Positions 16,884 through 24,849 of a DNA stretch of 64,000 bases are shown piece by piece. Where the stretch lies: assembly GCA_036941025.1 (NCBI GenBank), contig JAYMNP010000001.1:744001-808000 (forward strand), in the 5' to 3' direction. Numbering within the stretch: position 1 is the stretch's first letter; each line of letters begins with the position of its first letter. This DNA comes from Lachnospiraceae bacterium JLR.KK002. GTDB lineage: Bacteria; Bacillota; Clostridia; Lachnospirales; Lachnospiraceae. Below the pieces are notes generated by a model that saw only the letters and a list, made by a program, of their open reading frames with translations, was not told where the DNA came from and ran no database searches. Position numbers and translations under genes: made by a program.

Positions 16884-17525
16884 TTATGAGTGTGTTTTTG
16901 TATAGAAGTGAACCGATAGTTTATAGGAAATTACCCCCATGATTGCCAAAACAACAATACCTATAATAATTGCATAATTAGCAAGCCATAAAGCTAAACT
17001 CTCCAAGTCAACATTAAACTGCTTTAGGACATACGCAACAGCTAAAACCAGCATAACAGAAAATATCATTGTCAATGAACCACCATTAACTCCCAAAGCA
17101 TAACCTGTTGGAATGGTCAGTAAGCCATAAAACAGAGCAAGTGTAAATCCTGCCAACGAAAATTTCACACACAGGACAAGTGTAAGTTCCTTAAAAAACA
17201 ATCCTGCGATAACACATAAACTGAATGAAATAGTAGACATTACAACAGTAATAAGTATGAAAAACAAATATCTACTTGTAACAATCATCTTACGGGTAGT
17301 AGGTAAGGCAATCGCTAATTTATCCCATTTGCATTGCGTGTCATATACCATAATCGTTTTAGGAATACCCACTAAAAGTAACGGTAGGAAAAGTGCTACA
17401 TACATTGCCCCTACTGCTTGAAAATAAATCAATACACCCAATGCAACAAGAGCGATAAGAATATAGTTCAAGGGGCGTATGCGTTCTCTCATTACATAAA
17501 AATCCTTTTGAATTAGCCCTTTCAT
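16884..17525 (-). CDS. ABC-2 type transporter permease
   Basis: 213 residues with six hydrophobic segments and an N-terminal cytoplasmic MKGLIQKDFYVMRERI, typical of the ABC2_membrane_5 family used in antimicrobial-peptide and bacitracin-type exporters. Its start overlaps the ATPase stop by four bases (ATGA). With the GntR regulator it forms a three-gene operon resembling ytr/pmt systems. The exported or sensed compound is unknown. Confidence 0.85.
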   Translation of the reverse strand: MKGLIQKDFYVMRERIRPLNYILIALVALGVLIYFQAVGAMYVALFLPLLLVGIPKTIMVYDTQCKWDKLAIALPTTRKMIVTSRYLFFILITVVMSTISFSLCVIAGLFFKELTLVLCVKFSLAGFTLALFYGLLTIPTGYALGVNGGSLTMIFSVMLVLAVAYVLKQFNVDLESLALWLANYAIIIGIVVLAIMGVISYKLSVHFYTKTHS

Positions 17526-18385
17526 TTTGTTTCCCCCTTTACATAGAACAGCATAATGTCATCAATATTTGCAGGCTCCACAATAGCCTTTGGATAACTT
17601 TTTTCTACTTTGCGCCGATTGCAAACAAGAACTTTATACTGAAAATCCTGTTTACGAAAAGCTATGATTTCCGATTTATCCATATTTTCAAATATTGCAG
17701 CACCACAAATCACAACTCCATAATTATCAATCAATTCATCTTTAGGGTGGCTGAAAATCAGCTTGCCTTTGTGTATGAAAGTGATATAATCAGCGACTTT
17801 CTCTAAATCACTTGTTATATGTGTAGAAAACAATATAGAGTGATTTTCGTCTTGAACAAAGTCAATAAGAATATCCAAAATATCATCTCTAATTACGGGG
17901 TCAAGTCCGCTGGTCGCCTCGTCCAAGATTAACATTTCTGCTTTATGGGAAAGAGCAACCGCAAAAGCCAATTTAACTTTCATTCCCCTTGAAAAATCTT
18001 TAATTTTCTTTTTGAGGGGAAGTTCAAATTGCGTAAGGTAATTTTGATACTCGCGGCTTTGCCAGCTTGAATAAATACCTGCCATGCACTTCCCAAGTTC
18101 AATAGGTGTCAATATATCGGGAAAGTGATTTTCGTCAAATATTATCCCAATCTTATTTTTGATAAAAACCTCTTCCGAAATATTATCTTTCCCGAAAATA
18201 GTGATTTCGCCATCTGTCATTGTGATTTCGTTAAGTATGCAGTTGATTGTCGTGGACTTTCCAGCTCCATTTTCCCCGATCAATCCCATAATCACACCAC
18301 GGGGAATTGAGAAACTCAATTTATCAAGAACAAAATCCCCATAATCTTTTGATAGATTGTGTACCTCTAAAATATTTTCAGTCAT
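17522..18385 (-). CDS. ABC transporter ATP-binding protein
   Basis: 287 residues. Walker A is GENGAGKST (about 37-45), the signature is FSRGMKVKLA (about 134), Walker B is AEMLILDEATSGLDP (about 150-164), and the H-loop is ILFSTHI (about 184). The C-terminal 70 residues are the extension seen in YtrB/BcrA-like subunits. It is adjacent to the GntR gene upstream and overlaps the permease downstream. It powers export by the permease at the membrane. Confidence 0.9.
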   Translation of the reverse strand: MTENILEVHNLSKDYGDFVLDKLSFSIPRGVIMGLIGENGAGKSTTINCILNEITMTDGEITIFGKDNISEEVFIKNKIGIIFDENHFPDILTPIELGKCMAGIYSSWQSREYQNYLTQFELPLKKKIKDFSRGMKVKLAFAVALSHKAEMLILDEATSGLDPVIRDDILDILIDFVQDENHSILFSTHITSDLEKVADYITFIHKGKLIFSHPKDELIDNYGVVICGAAIFENMDKSEIIAFRKQDFQYKVLVCNRRKVEKSYPKAIVEPANIDDIMLFYVKGETK

Positions 18386-18763
18386 TTAATCTTCCTCCTC
18401 ATATAAAATTGTTAGCAATTCAATCATTTTATCAAAAGAAATTCCACTTGCACGGGCTATTTCTATTGCTTCTAAAAACCTTTCCTCAATTTTCTTTTGT
18501 TGTTCTTCCAGATAAAAATCTTGATTTTGCGCCGATACATAACACCCTTTTCCTGCCGTGGTTTCGATAAAACCGTCCTCCTGCAACGTGGAGTATGCTT
18601 TCTGAACAGTTAAAATGCTAATGTGTAAAGATTTTGCCAAAGACCGTACAGAAGGAATGGCTTCGCCAGTTTTTAACTCTCCACTCATAATTGCCGCCTT
18701 AATTTGTGTAGAAATTTGCTCATATAAGGGTCGGCTTGCCTTATTGCTTACTATGATTTCCAA
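18386..18763 (-). CDS. GntR family regulator (YtrA subfamily)
   Basis: 125 residues. A winged helix occupies residues 10-72 (RPLYEQISTQIKAAIMSGEL, AIPSVRSLAKSLHISILTVQ, GKGCYVS), followed by a short helical YtrA-type dimerisation tail (EEQQKKIEERFLEAIEIARA). The start is the TTG at 18761-18763 with GGTGGTGAG upstream; the longer open frame has no ribosome site. It is the first gene of the operon with an ABC exporter. Its promoter contains a dyad that it probably binds. Confidence 0.88.
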   Translation of the reverse strand: MEIIVSNKASRPLYEQISTQIKAAIMSGELKTGEAIPSVRSLAKSLHISILTVQKAYSTLQEDGFIETTAGKGCYVSAQNQDFYLEEQQKKIEERFLEAIEIARASGISFDKMIELLTILYEEED

Positions 18764-18784
18764 CTTCTCACCACCATTCCGTTC

Positions 18785-18838
18785 TATACTGTTATATAAG
18801 AGTAAATACAGTATAAAACAGGTCGATTTAATTGTCAA
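18785..18838 (-). promoter_or_regulatory. Promoter and operator of the GntR-ABC operon
   Basis: On the reverse strand, TTGACA (18833-18838), a 17-base spacer and TATACT (18810-18815) form a near-consensus promoter. A perfect inverted repeat, TATACTGT (18785-18792) and ACAGTATA (18808-18815) 15 bases apart, overlaps the -10 box and start site, as expected for repressor binding. Confidence 0.8.
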
Positions 18839-19689
18839 TAGGGATAATAAAAAGCAGAGCAAACGGTGTGTTTGTCCTGCTCCTTATATTTACAATAATT
18901 TTAGGCATTTGCGAAACGCCAGAACCCGCATAAATACGGGATTCTTTTTGTCACAAAATAAAACAACTCCTCACTGGTTTGTGGTAAAATTGAGATGCCG
19001 AGTAACAATCAACCATATCCACCAGTAAAGGAGTTGTACCTACATGATAACATACAAACAGCTCTCTTTGGCAGATATTTTTACCGATTGCCAAAATAAA
19101 TTTGATAATGATAAATATCAGTTCCTTGCACTTCTCGAAAATACCATCAACTTAGATGAAATTGTCCCAGTGTCCTTTATTTCTCATTTCCATGCTGCCA
19201 CTGGCAGGCCCCGTAAGCATCTGCTTTATCCAATGCTCAGGGCTCTGTTATTACAGCTTATCTTCTCAATCCCAACAACATCCCTGCTGATCATATTCCT
19301 GAAATACTCCCAGGAACTGCGAGACTTCTGTGGGTTTGATGTTGTCCCGGATGCCTCTAAATTCACCCGGTTCAAACAGGATTTTTTATCGGACTTACAA
19401 TCCATGTTCGATCATCTTGCTGACTTGACCGAACCGATCTGCCATTGTATTGATACACAGAAAGCTTCCATGCTTCTCTTTGACACCTCCGGCATTGAGG
19501 CATGGGTTACAGAAAACAATCCCAAATATGCCAACCGTATCATCAAACAGCTGAAAGCCTTCAAAAAAGCAAAAGGGATGGCCGATTCCTTTGACCCTTA
19601 TAAAGCCGCCTACGGCTCCATGCCTTCCCATGCTGCCGCCAGTCCAGCCATTCAGCAGATGTACATTAACGGGCATTTCTGTTATGCTT

Positions 19690-21156
19690 CACCACTTTAC
19701 AACTTTTCCATAAAAAAAATGTCATACAGGACTTTCTGATGTATAATAAGTTTGCAAACAAAAAAATACGAAAGAAAGTGATCCTGTACGACAGACTTAT
19801 TATACAACGAAAAAACTATAATTGGTAGACTTTATCATTATTTTTACATTTATTTTGAGGCTTGTTCCATTCCTACAGCCGAGACATTGGTCCTGCTCCT
19901 GCTGTCCATACTGACACTGGAGTCAGCGGATTCCATCCGTTTCCTTTACAGACATTTCCTGTCAAAGCTAACAGATAAATCCCTGAATGCCTTTTACTAT
20001 GCCTGCTCCTATGCCAAAGTGGATTATTCCAGGTTTATGAATGCAACAGCATCTATGGCATTGAAACTAATCCCGAAATCCTTAGAGACGCAGCCCGTTT
20101 TTTTATGCATGGATGATACCATTGTTCCCAAATATGGAAAGAAATTTGAGGATGTCTCAAAACTCTTTGACCATTCCGCGCACAACGGCAGCGGCTACCT
20201 GAATGGGCACTGCTTTGTAAGTGTCATGCTCTGTGTGCCAATGTGGGATAAAGGCAAGATTGTTTACCAGGCGTTTCCGCTTTCCTACCGTATGTGGCAG
20301 AAAGAAGAGTCAAAATTAAAGCTGGCTGCTTCCATGGTACGCCAGGCCATGCCTGAATTACAGGAAAAGGCGAATGTCATTATCCTATGCGACAGCTGGT
20401 ATACAAAAGGGGATCTGGTTTCTGTCGTGGATGAATACCCAAACCTTGGCCTAATCGGAAATGCAAGGTATGACTCTGTCCTTTATGACCTTGCCCCGCA
20501 GCCGACCGGAAAAAGGGGCAGGCCTGCAAAACATGGGAAACGTCTTTCGGCGGAAAAAGATTTTACACTTTCGGATGAAAAAATAGGCGGTTATTATATT
20601 GGGATGCGCCGTGTCCTTACAAATATTTTCGGCACAAGGGAAGTTTTTGCCTATGTGACAGCCACAGAGAAGGAAGGCGGTTCCAGGCGCCTGTTCTTCA
20701 GTACGGTTTTCCCCACACAGCTGCAGATTTTTTGTGCATGGCAGGAAAAGACCCCCCTGAACCAGACGGGGAGTGCATGGATGGATTACATCCCCTTGTT
20801 CCTGTACTCATTCAGATGGAAGATAGAAGTCAGCTATTACGAACAGAAAACCTTCTGGTCACTATGCAGCTATATGGTGCGCAGCCGGAAAGGGATTGAA
20901 ATGCTGGTTAATCTGATCAACATAGCTTATTGTGCGATGAAACTGCTGCCATATCAGGATGAAGCATTTTCAAAGTACCGTAGGGAAAGCGCACAGGATT
21001 TCAGGTTTGTGCTCAGCGAGCGGATCAGGCAGGAGGTATTTTTTGCCACTTTCGTGAAAAAGAGCGAAAGTATAATAAAATCATCTGCCCTTATGAGAGC
21101 CTTAAAATACCTTGTTCAGCAAAAGGAGCGCTATTTATAATAGTTGTAAAGTGGTG
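19690..21156 (+). mobile_element. Complete IS (IS4/IS701-superfamily) nested in the IS1182-like transposase gene
   Basis: Perfect 15-base terminal inverted repeats CACCACTTTACAACT lie at 19690-19704 and in inverse at 21142-21156. An 8-base target duplication, TTATGCTT, lies at 19682-19689 and 21157-21164. The 1467-bp element carries one transposase gene, and both ends look intact, suggesting a recent insertion. Confidence 0.9.
19887..21140 (+). CDS. Transposase of the nested IS (DDE, RNase H fold)
   Basis: About 417 residues. The catalytic triad is visible in FLCMDDTIVPKYGKKF (D1, about 74), VIILCDSWYTKGDL (D2, about 170) and WKIEVSYYEQKTFWSLCSY (E, about 312, in a YREK-like context), which fits the IS4/IS701 superfamily. 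A basic linker GKRGRPAKHGKR lies between. The TTG at 19887 is only a minimal start: the frame is open back to about 19785 and homologous-looking sequence (YHYFYIYFEACSIPTAETL) precedes it. An inverted repeat GTATAATAAGT/ACTTATTATAC lies in the leader. Confidence 0.82.
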   Translation: MVLLLLSILTLESADSIRFLYRHFLSKLTDKSLNAFYYACSYAKVDYSRFMNATASMALKLIPKSLETQPVFLCMDDTIVPKYGKKFEDVSKLFDHSAHNGSGYLNGHCFVSVMLCVPMWDKGKIVYQAFPLSYRMWQKEESKLKLAASMVRQAMPELQEKANVIILCDSWYTKGDLVSVVDEYPNLGLIGNARYDSVLYDLAPQPTGKRGRPAKHGKRLSAEKDFTLSDEKIGGYYIGMRRVLTNIFGTREVFAYVTATEKEGGSRRLFFSTVFPTQLQIFCAWQEKTPLNQTGSAWMDYIPLFLYSFRWKIEVSYYEQKTFWSLCSYMVRSRKGIEMLVNLINIAYCAMKLLPYQDEAFSKYRRESAQDFRFVLSERIRQEVFFATFVKKSESIIKSSALMRALKYLVQQKERYL

Positions 21157-22195
21157 TTATGCTTATAAATTCGGTATTATTACCAACGGACTCGGCATTG
21201 TCCGGGATATTTCCTTTTATAACAAGGACTTTCTTGCGGCTCATCCTGACATCATTGTTGGAAAAAAATCTGATTCCCCGGATGAAGATAAGAGTCTTGC
21301 CGATTCCAGGGCATTGATTCCCACTTTAAAGGATTTCTTTCGGAAGCATCCGCTTATCAATCCGAAAACTTTTCTGGGGGATGCCTCATTTGATTCCATT
21401 GAAATCTACAAATACCTGTTACAGGAAGCCTCCTTTGAGAAAGCTTACATTCCCCTCAACGGCAGAATCTCCCTTCCAAAATCCGACTGCCCGCTGAATA
21501 AGGACGGCATCCCCTGTTGCCCCAAAGACCCATCCCTTCCAATGAAACGGGAAGGAAGCAAATCCCATCTCCGCTGCGGACTGCCAACCATGAAGTTTGT
21601 ATGCCCGAAAATGAAATGGGAATATGATAAATCAACCGGTAAAAGCAAACGCGTCTGCCACTGTGAAAATCCCTGTACGGAATCCCCCTGCGGCAGGATG
21701 TTTTATATTTATCCCGAGAAAAACCTGCGCGCCTATCCTGGTACGCTCCGTAGTACGGCCGAATGGGATTCCACCTATAAGATCAGGGTAAATGTTGAGA
21801 AATCAATCAACCATTTCAAGGACAGCTTCTGTGTTGCCGGGCGTAAAACGCAGAATGAAAAAACGCTTCATGCTGACCTGCTTCTCGCCGGGATTACCCA
21901 GCTTATTACAGTAATGGTGGCTGATAAACTGCACAGGCATGAATATATCCGCAGTTTAAAACCTCTGATTGCATAACCTTACATACCGCATACCATTTCA
22001 CGGGCAGATAACCTTATCTGCTTTGTTTTCATGTCTTAAAACTCTTGTTATCCACATCCACCTCCTGTAAGTCCGGCTCAACCGGGCCTTTGCCCTATTG
22101 GAATCAAGATTTTGAACTTGTTTCGCAATTACCTAACAATAATTTGGAATAGTGGATGTTGGCGGTCTATCTCTTGTTTTCGGTTGCTTGCTTCT

Positions 22196-22336
22196 TTACC
22201 GTACATGAGCATTCGCGCCCGGATTGTCATTGCCGTAGCCCTCCATCAGATTGATTACGCCCCAGATACCAAGCCTGGCTCCAAGTGCTACAACAAGGGT
22301 CTGCAAAACGTCTACTGCGCTATTGAAAAATGCCAT
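22196..22336 (-). pseudogene. Maff2-family conjugation protein, truncated
   Basis: The reverse strand reads MAFFNSAVDVLQTLVVALGA, then RLGIWGVINLMEGYGNDNPGA and a stop after NAHVR. This is the start of the small membrane protein Maff2 of CD1115-type conjugative elements (normally about 70 residues). The C-terminal hydrophobic half is missing, and the sequence runs into IS-flanking DNA. Confidence 0.75.
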
Positions 22337-22543
22337 AAATATATCCTTTCTGCCGCGTCTGCGGCTGTCCCCGCGCTGCGTAAGTCCTGCGGCGCGGCGG
22401 TATTCAGTTGTAAGGGGTGCGGCTCCTGCCGCTGTGTACTGCGCCGGAAAGTGGGGGCGCGTATCATGTAGCCGGTATGGATAGATGTGATTGCTTCAAT
22501 CGCTCCTTTCTGTGTCCCGCTGTGCTGCCGGACGTTTTTTCAG

Positions 22544-22648
22544 ACTTGCGGGAAGTGAATAGCTTGCGTAGCAAGGTGTTCGCTTCCCGCAAGTTCACAA
22601 AGGGGTAGCTGCCGCAAGGCAGCGTAGGGGAAGTGTAGCTTCCCCTGT
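22544..22648. other. Cluster of three consecutive stem-loops
   Basis: Hairpin 1: ACTTGCGGGAAG...GAA (22544-22559) pairs with TTCGCTTCCCGCAAGT (22579-22594), with a nested GCTTGC/GCAAGG in the loop. Hairpin 2: GCTGCC with GGCAGC around 22608-22623. Hairpin 3: AGGGGAAG with CTTCCCCT at about 22627-22648. They lie between the two small conjugation genes and may control or end that transcript. Confidence 0.6.
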
Positions 22649-22670
22649 CCCCCGGCGGTCTGCCATGCTG

Positions 22671-22841
22671 TCACTGTTGCGGGATAAGCCCCCGGCGCGT
22701 GACATACTCCGTTGCAAAACGGCGGTGTTCCGCTTCCTTTTCCCGCCAATACTCCCATAATGCAGCGTCGGCGGCTTCCGCAACATTCATTAAAAACCGT
22801 TCAAGCTGCTTTTGTTTTTCCTCTGCGCTACGTTTCCTCAT
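22671..22841 (-). CDS. Small conserved conjugative-element protein
   Basis: 56 residues from the ATG at 22839-22841 (AGGAGG nine bases upstream). The sequence is MRKRSAEEKQKQLERFLMNV then AEAADAALWEYWREKEAEHR, a charged helical protein with no recognised domain. An upstream extension to 22916 is open but lacks a ribosome site. Its place just before Maff2 is as in Tn1549/CTn-like elements. Function unknown. Confidence 0.6.
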   Translation of the reverse strand: MRKRSAEEKQKQLERFLMNVAEAADAALWEYWREKEAEHRRFATEYVTRRGLIPQQ

Positions 22842-22939
22842 GGTCTGCGTCCTCCTGTAAGTCTGCCGCGTCAATCTCGTAATAGTCAAAATGATTTTGT
22901 CAAGATTAGTTGACACATTTTTCTCAAGGGTTTTGTATT

Positions 22940-23848
22940 CTATGCTGCTTCTTCCAGAGAATCATAGTATCGCTGTCGTTTGATGATGGGAGGAAGCCCT
23001 CCATTAGCAGAACAGATCCTCCGGTTATTCCAATAGCTGATGAAATATCTCCAGATCAGGGTTTTCAGTTCATCTGTGCTCATCTTCTCAGTATCATAGC
23101 GGTCATATAACAGTTCTGATTTCATTCTGGCCCACATGCTTTCACAGCGGGCATTATCATGGCATCTTCCACCCGCGCTGTTCATGCTTTGTCGGATGCC
23201 ATATTGATTGATTGCGTCCCGATAAAGCCGGCTGGTGTACTGGCTTCCCCTGTCACTGTGGATAATTGCTCCGCGGATGCCTGGATACGCTTCCGCCGCG
23301 TTTTTCAATGTCCGCACACATAACGGAGCTTTCATGTTTGTATCCATTGCCAGGCCAACCACGCTGGAATCGAAGCAGTCGAAAACAGCGGAAACATACA
23401 GCTTTCCATCGCTGGCTTTGATCTCTGTTATGTCTGTTACGCACTTGGACAGCGGTTCCTCTGACTTGAAATCACGTTTTAACAGATCTTCTGATTTCCG
23501 GGCTTCCCGGTCTGCTTTCGTGATTCCGTTTGGTTTACGCCTGGGATGATGGCTGATTCCAATATCCTCCATGACACGGTAAACAGTACGTTCGCTGGGA
23601 ATATCCACATTTTCAGGCTGTTTTAACATTAATGCCTGATACATGCGGATCCGGCCGTAGGTGTCATTACAATCGTCTTCCTCAAGGATCTCCATCATGG
23701 CATCTGCCAGAGCCTGGTACTTCCATGGGCGGTCTTTATTTGCAAGGTACCGGTAAAATCCCTGCCTGCTGACACGAAGGGCTCTGCAGTAAAAAGAAAG
23801 ATTTCCTTTTAATTCGCCGTCTTTGGTTTTAAACGCAATAAACTTCAT
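22940..23848 (-). CDS. IS3 transposase OrfB (rve integrase core)
   Basis: 302 residues. An HTH_21 N-terminus (SFYCRALRVSRQGFYRYLAN) precedes the DDE integrase core: VTDITEIKASDGKLYVSAVF (D1), AIIHSDRGSQYTS (D2) and NARCESMWARMKSELLYD (E). The C-terminal YISYWNNRRICSANGGLPP motif is typical. It overlaps orfA by four bases (ATGA), so expression may be by coupled re-initiation rather than frameshifting. Confidence 0.92.
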   Translation of the reverse strand: MKFIAFKTKDGELKGNLSFYCRALRVSRQGFYRYLANKDRPWKYQALADAMMEILEEDDCNDTYGRIRMYQALMLKQPENVDIPSERTVYRVMEDIGISHHPRRKPNGITKADREARKSEDLLKRDFKSEEPLSKCVTDITEIKASDGKLYVSAVFDCFDSSVVGLAMDTNMKAPLCVRTLKNAAEAYPGIRGAIIHSDRGSQYTSRLYRDAINQYGIRQSMNSAGGRCHDNARCESMWARMKSELLYDRYDTEKMSTDELKTLIWRYFISYWNNRRICSANGGLPPIIKRQRYYDSLEEAA

Positions 23849-24183
23849 TCTTTCGTTTTTGCTGACCTCAGACGGCTCGCGGCGAAAAAAGCGCTGGCTT
23901 CCTCAAGAAAGTCATTTTCCTTTTTCAAACGGCGGATTTCTTTTTCCTGTTCCTTAACCTGCTGTCGGAGCTTTAAGAGTTCCTCATTAAGCGTCATGGC
24001 GCTTTGCGGGGTCTGTGAACCTGCCCCAAGGTCGAGGCTGCCAGGGCGGTTGGCCCGTACCCAGCCATACATAGTATTCTTTGGTACCCCCAGTTCTTTG
24101 GCGGCTTTTGCTTGTCCGATTTCCTTTGCGAGTTTCACTGCCTGTACTTTGTATTCATGGTCGTATTGCCTGTTTTCTGCCAT
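23845..24183 (-). CDS. IS3 transposase OrfA (HTH_Tnp_1)
   Basis: 112 residues. A helix-turn-helix (EYKVQAVKLAKEIGQAKAAK, LGVPKNTMYGWVRA) binds the IS ends. A leucine-zipper coiled coil (LNEELLKLRQQVKEQEKEI, RRLKKENDFLEEA) mediates multimerisation. The ATG has AGGAGTG upstream and the promoter probably overlaps the left inverted repeat. Confidence 0.92.
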   Translation of the reverse strand: MAENRQYDHEYKVQAVKLAKEIGQAKAAKELGVPKNTMYGWVRANRPGSLDLGAGSQTPQSAMTLNEELLKLRQQVKEQEKEIRRLKKENDFLEEASAFFAASRLRSAKTKE

Positions 24184-24255
24184 TTTTGTTCACTCCTTAT
24201 TCTCTTGATTATATCTCAAATCCTTGAGAATGGGCTGTCAACTTTTTTTATACCA

Positions 24256-24453
24256 TATCACGGTATTCAGGATGCGGCGGCGCAGGCAAAAGCGGAAATG
24301 AAGCTGTACCGGACGGCGGTATATGCAAGGCTGTCCGTGGAGGACAGCAAGAACCCTGACTGTGACACCATTGAGAACCAATTATCATTAGTAAGGAATT
24401 ATGTGGAGAGCAAGCCATACCTCAGACAGACGGCGGAGTACATAGAAATGTAA
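24256..24453 (+). pseudogene. Large serine recombinase, N-terminal fragment
   Basis: Directly after the IS3 end the frame reads HGIQDAAAQAKAEMKLYRTA, then VYARLSVEDSKNPDCDTIEN and QLSLVRNYVESKPYL before a stop at 24451-24453. The ARLS serine and the DTIENQ helix mark the resolvase catalytic domain of conjugative-element integrases. Only about 66 of some 500 codons remain, so the element can no longer excise by this enzyme. Confidence 0.78.
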
Positions 24454-24616
24454 ACCGCTTAATTGATACAAAGGGAATGAACAGAATATCGGGAAAACCG
24501 CTGAAAACAAGGGGTTCCGGCACATTGGCTGTTGCTGGAATCCCTTGTTTGATTTTGGGGCTGTGCCAGGGCAGCATGGGAGCGGCGGTTACGGACGGCC
24601 ACAGTGGTCACAAGTC

Positions 24617-24730
24617 TGACCCCTCTGTGGCTGTTTTGACCCCTGCGGCAAAAGGTCTGACCCCTATGGCTGTGAATATGACCCCTGTGGTTCACGGTTT
24701 TGACCCCTCCCCTTGTCCAGTGTGACCCCT
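24617..24730 (+). repeat. Six TGACCCCT repeats at 20-22 bp spacing
   Basis: TGACCCCT occurs at 24617, 24637, 24658, 24679, 24701 and 24723, giving steps of 20, 21, 21, 22 and 22. Several copies are followed by a TGGC-like tail. Constant spacing of two helical turns suggests a row of protein-binding sites on one DNA face (iterons or transposase sites). The rest of 24454-24849 shows no supported gene; an 82-codon frame across the array is probably accidental. Confidence 0.75.
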
Positions 24731-24849
24731 CAGAACGTTATCGAAGAAGCTCAGATACGCTTGAAAAAAAGTAGATGCTTTAGTATAATGGAACCATGGC
24801 AGAAACGGGAATCTGATGGGATGTCTGCCATTCATGAGAAAGGCGGTAG

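Larger units (their letters stand above)
19044..21976 (+). pseudogene. DDE transposase (IS1182-like), split by nested IS
   Basis: The 5' part (19044-19689) begins MITYKQLSLADIFTDCQNKF and contains HAATGRPRKHLLYPMLRALL and the first catalytic block LLFDTSGIEAWV. The 3' part resumes after the nested element (21165-21976) with YKFGIITNGLGIVRDISFYN, LGDASFDSIEIYKYLL, a Cys-rich insert (CHCENPCTESPCGRMF) and VNVEKSINHFKDSFCVAGRK. Rejoining at the 8-base duplication restores one frame. The gene is inactive as it stands. Confidence 0.85.
18901..22136 (+). mobile_element. IS1182-like insertion sequence, interrupted by a second IS
   Basis: The ends are TTAGGCATTTGCGAAAC (18901-18917) and its inverted match TTAGGTAATTGCGAAAC on the other strand at 22120-22136. 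The direct repeat CAATAATT flanks both sides (18893-18900 and 22137-22144), marking the target duplication. Removing the nested 1.47-kb element and its duplication leaves about 1.76 kb, a normal size for this type. The family name is tentative, based on the transposase sequence. Confidence 0.82.
22898..24255 (-). mobile_element. IS3-family insertion sequence
   Basis: About 1.36 kb carrying orfA and orfB. The ends are imperfect inverted repeats sharing GTTGACA...TTCTCAAGG..TTTGA: reverse strand from 24255 (TGGTATAAAAAAAGTTGACA) and forward strand from about 22898 (TGTCAAGATTAGTTGACA). No clear target duplication is seen, consistent with later recombination. The 24212-24255 end is repeated alone at 13346-13389. 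Confidence 0.85.

Noticed and set aside
22112..22471. Forward ORFs between the IS1182-like element and the small conjugation gene
   Set aside because: They are antisense to the recognisable Maff2 start on the reverse strand.
24477..24725. 82-codon forward ORF over the TGACCCCT array
   Set aside because: Composition is dictated by the repeat; no family resemblance and no clear ribosome site.
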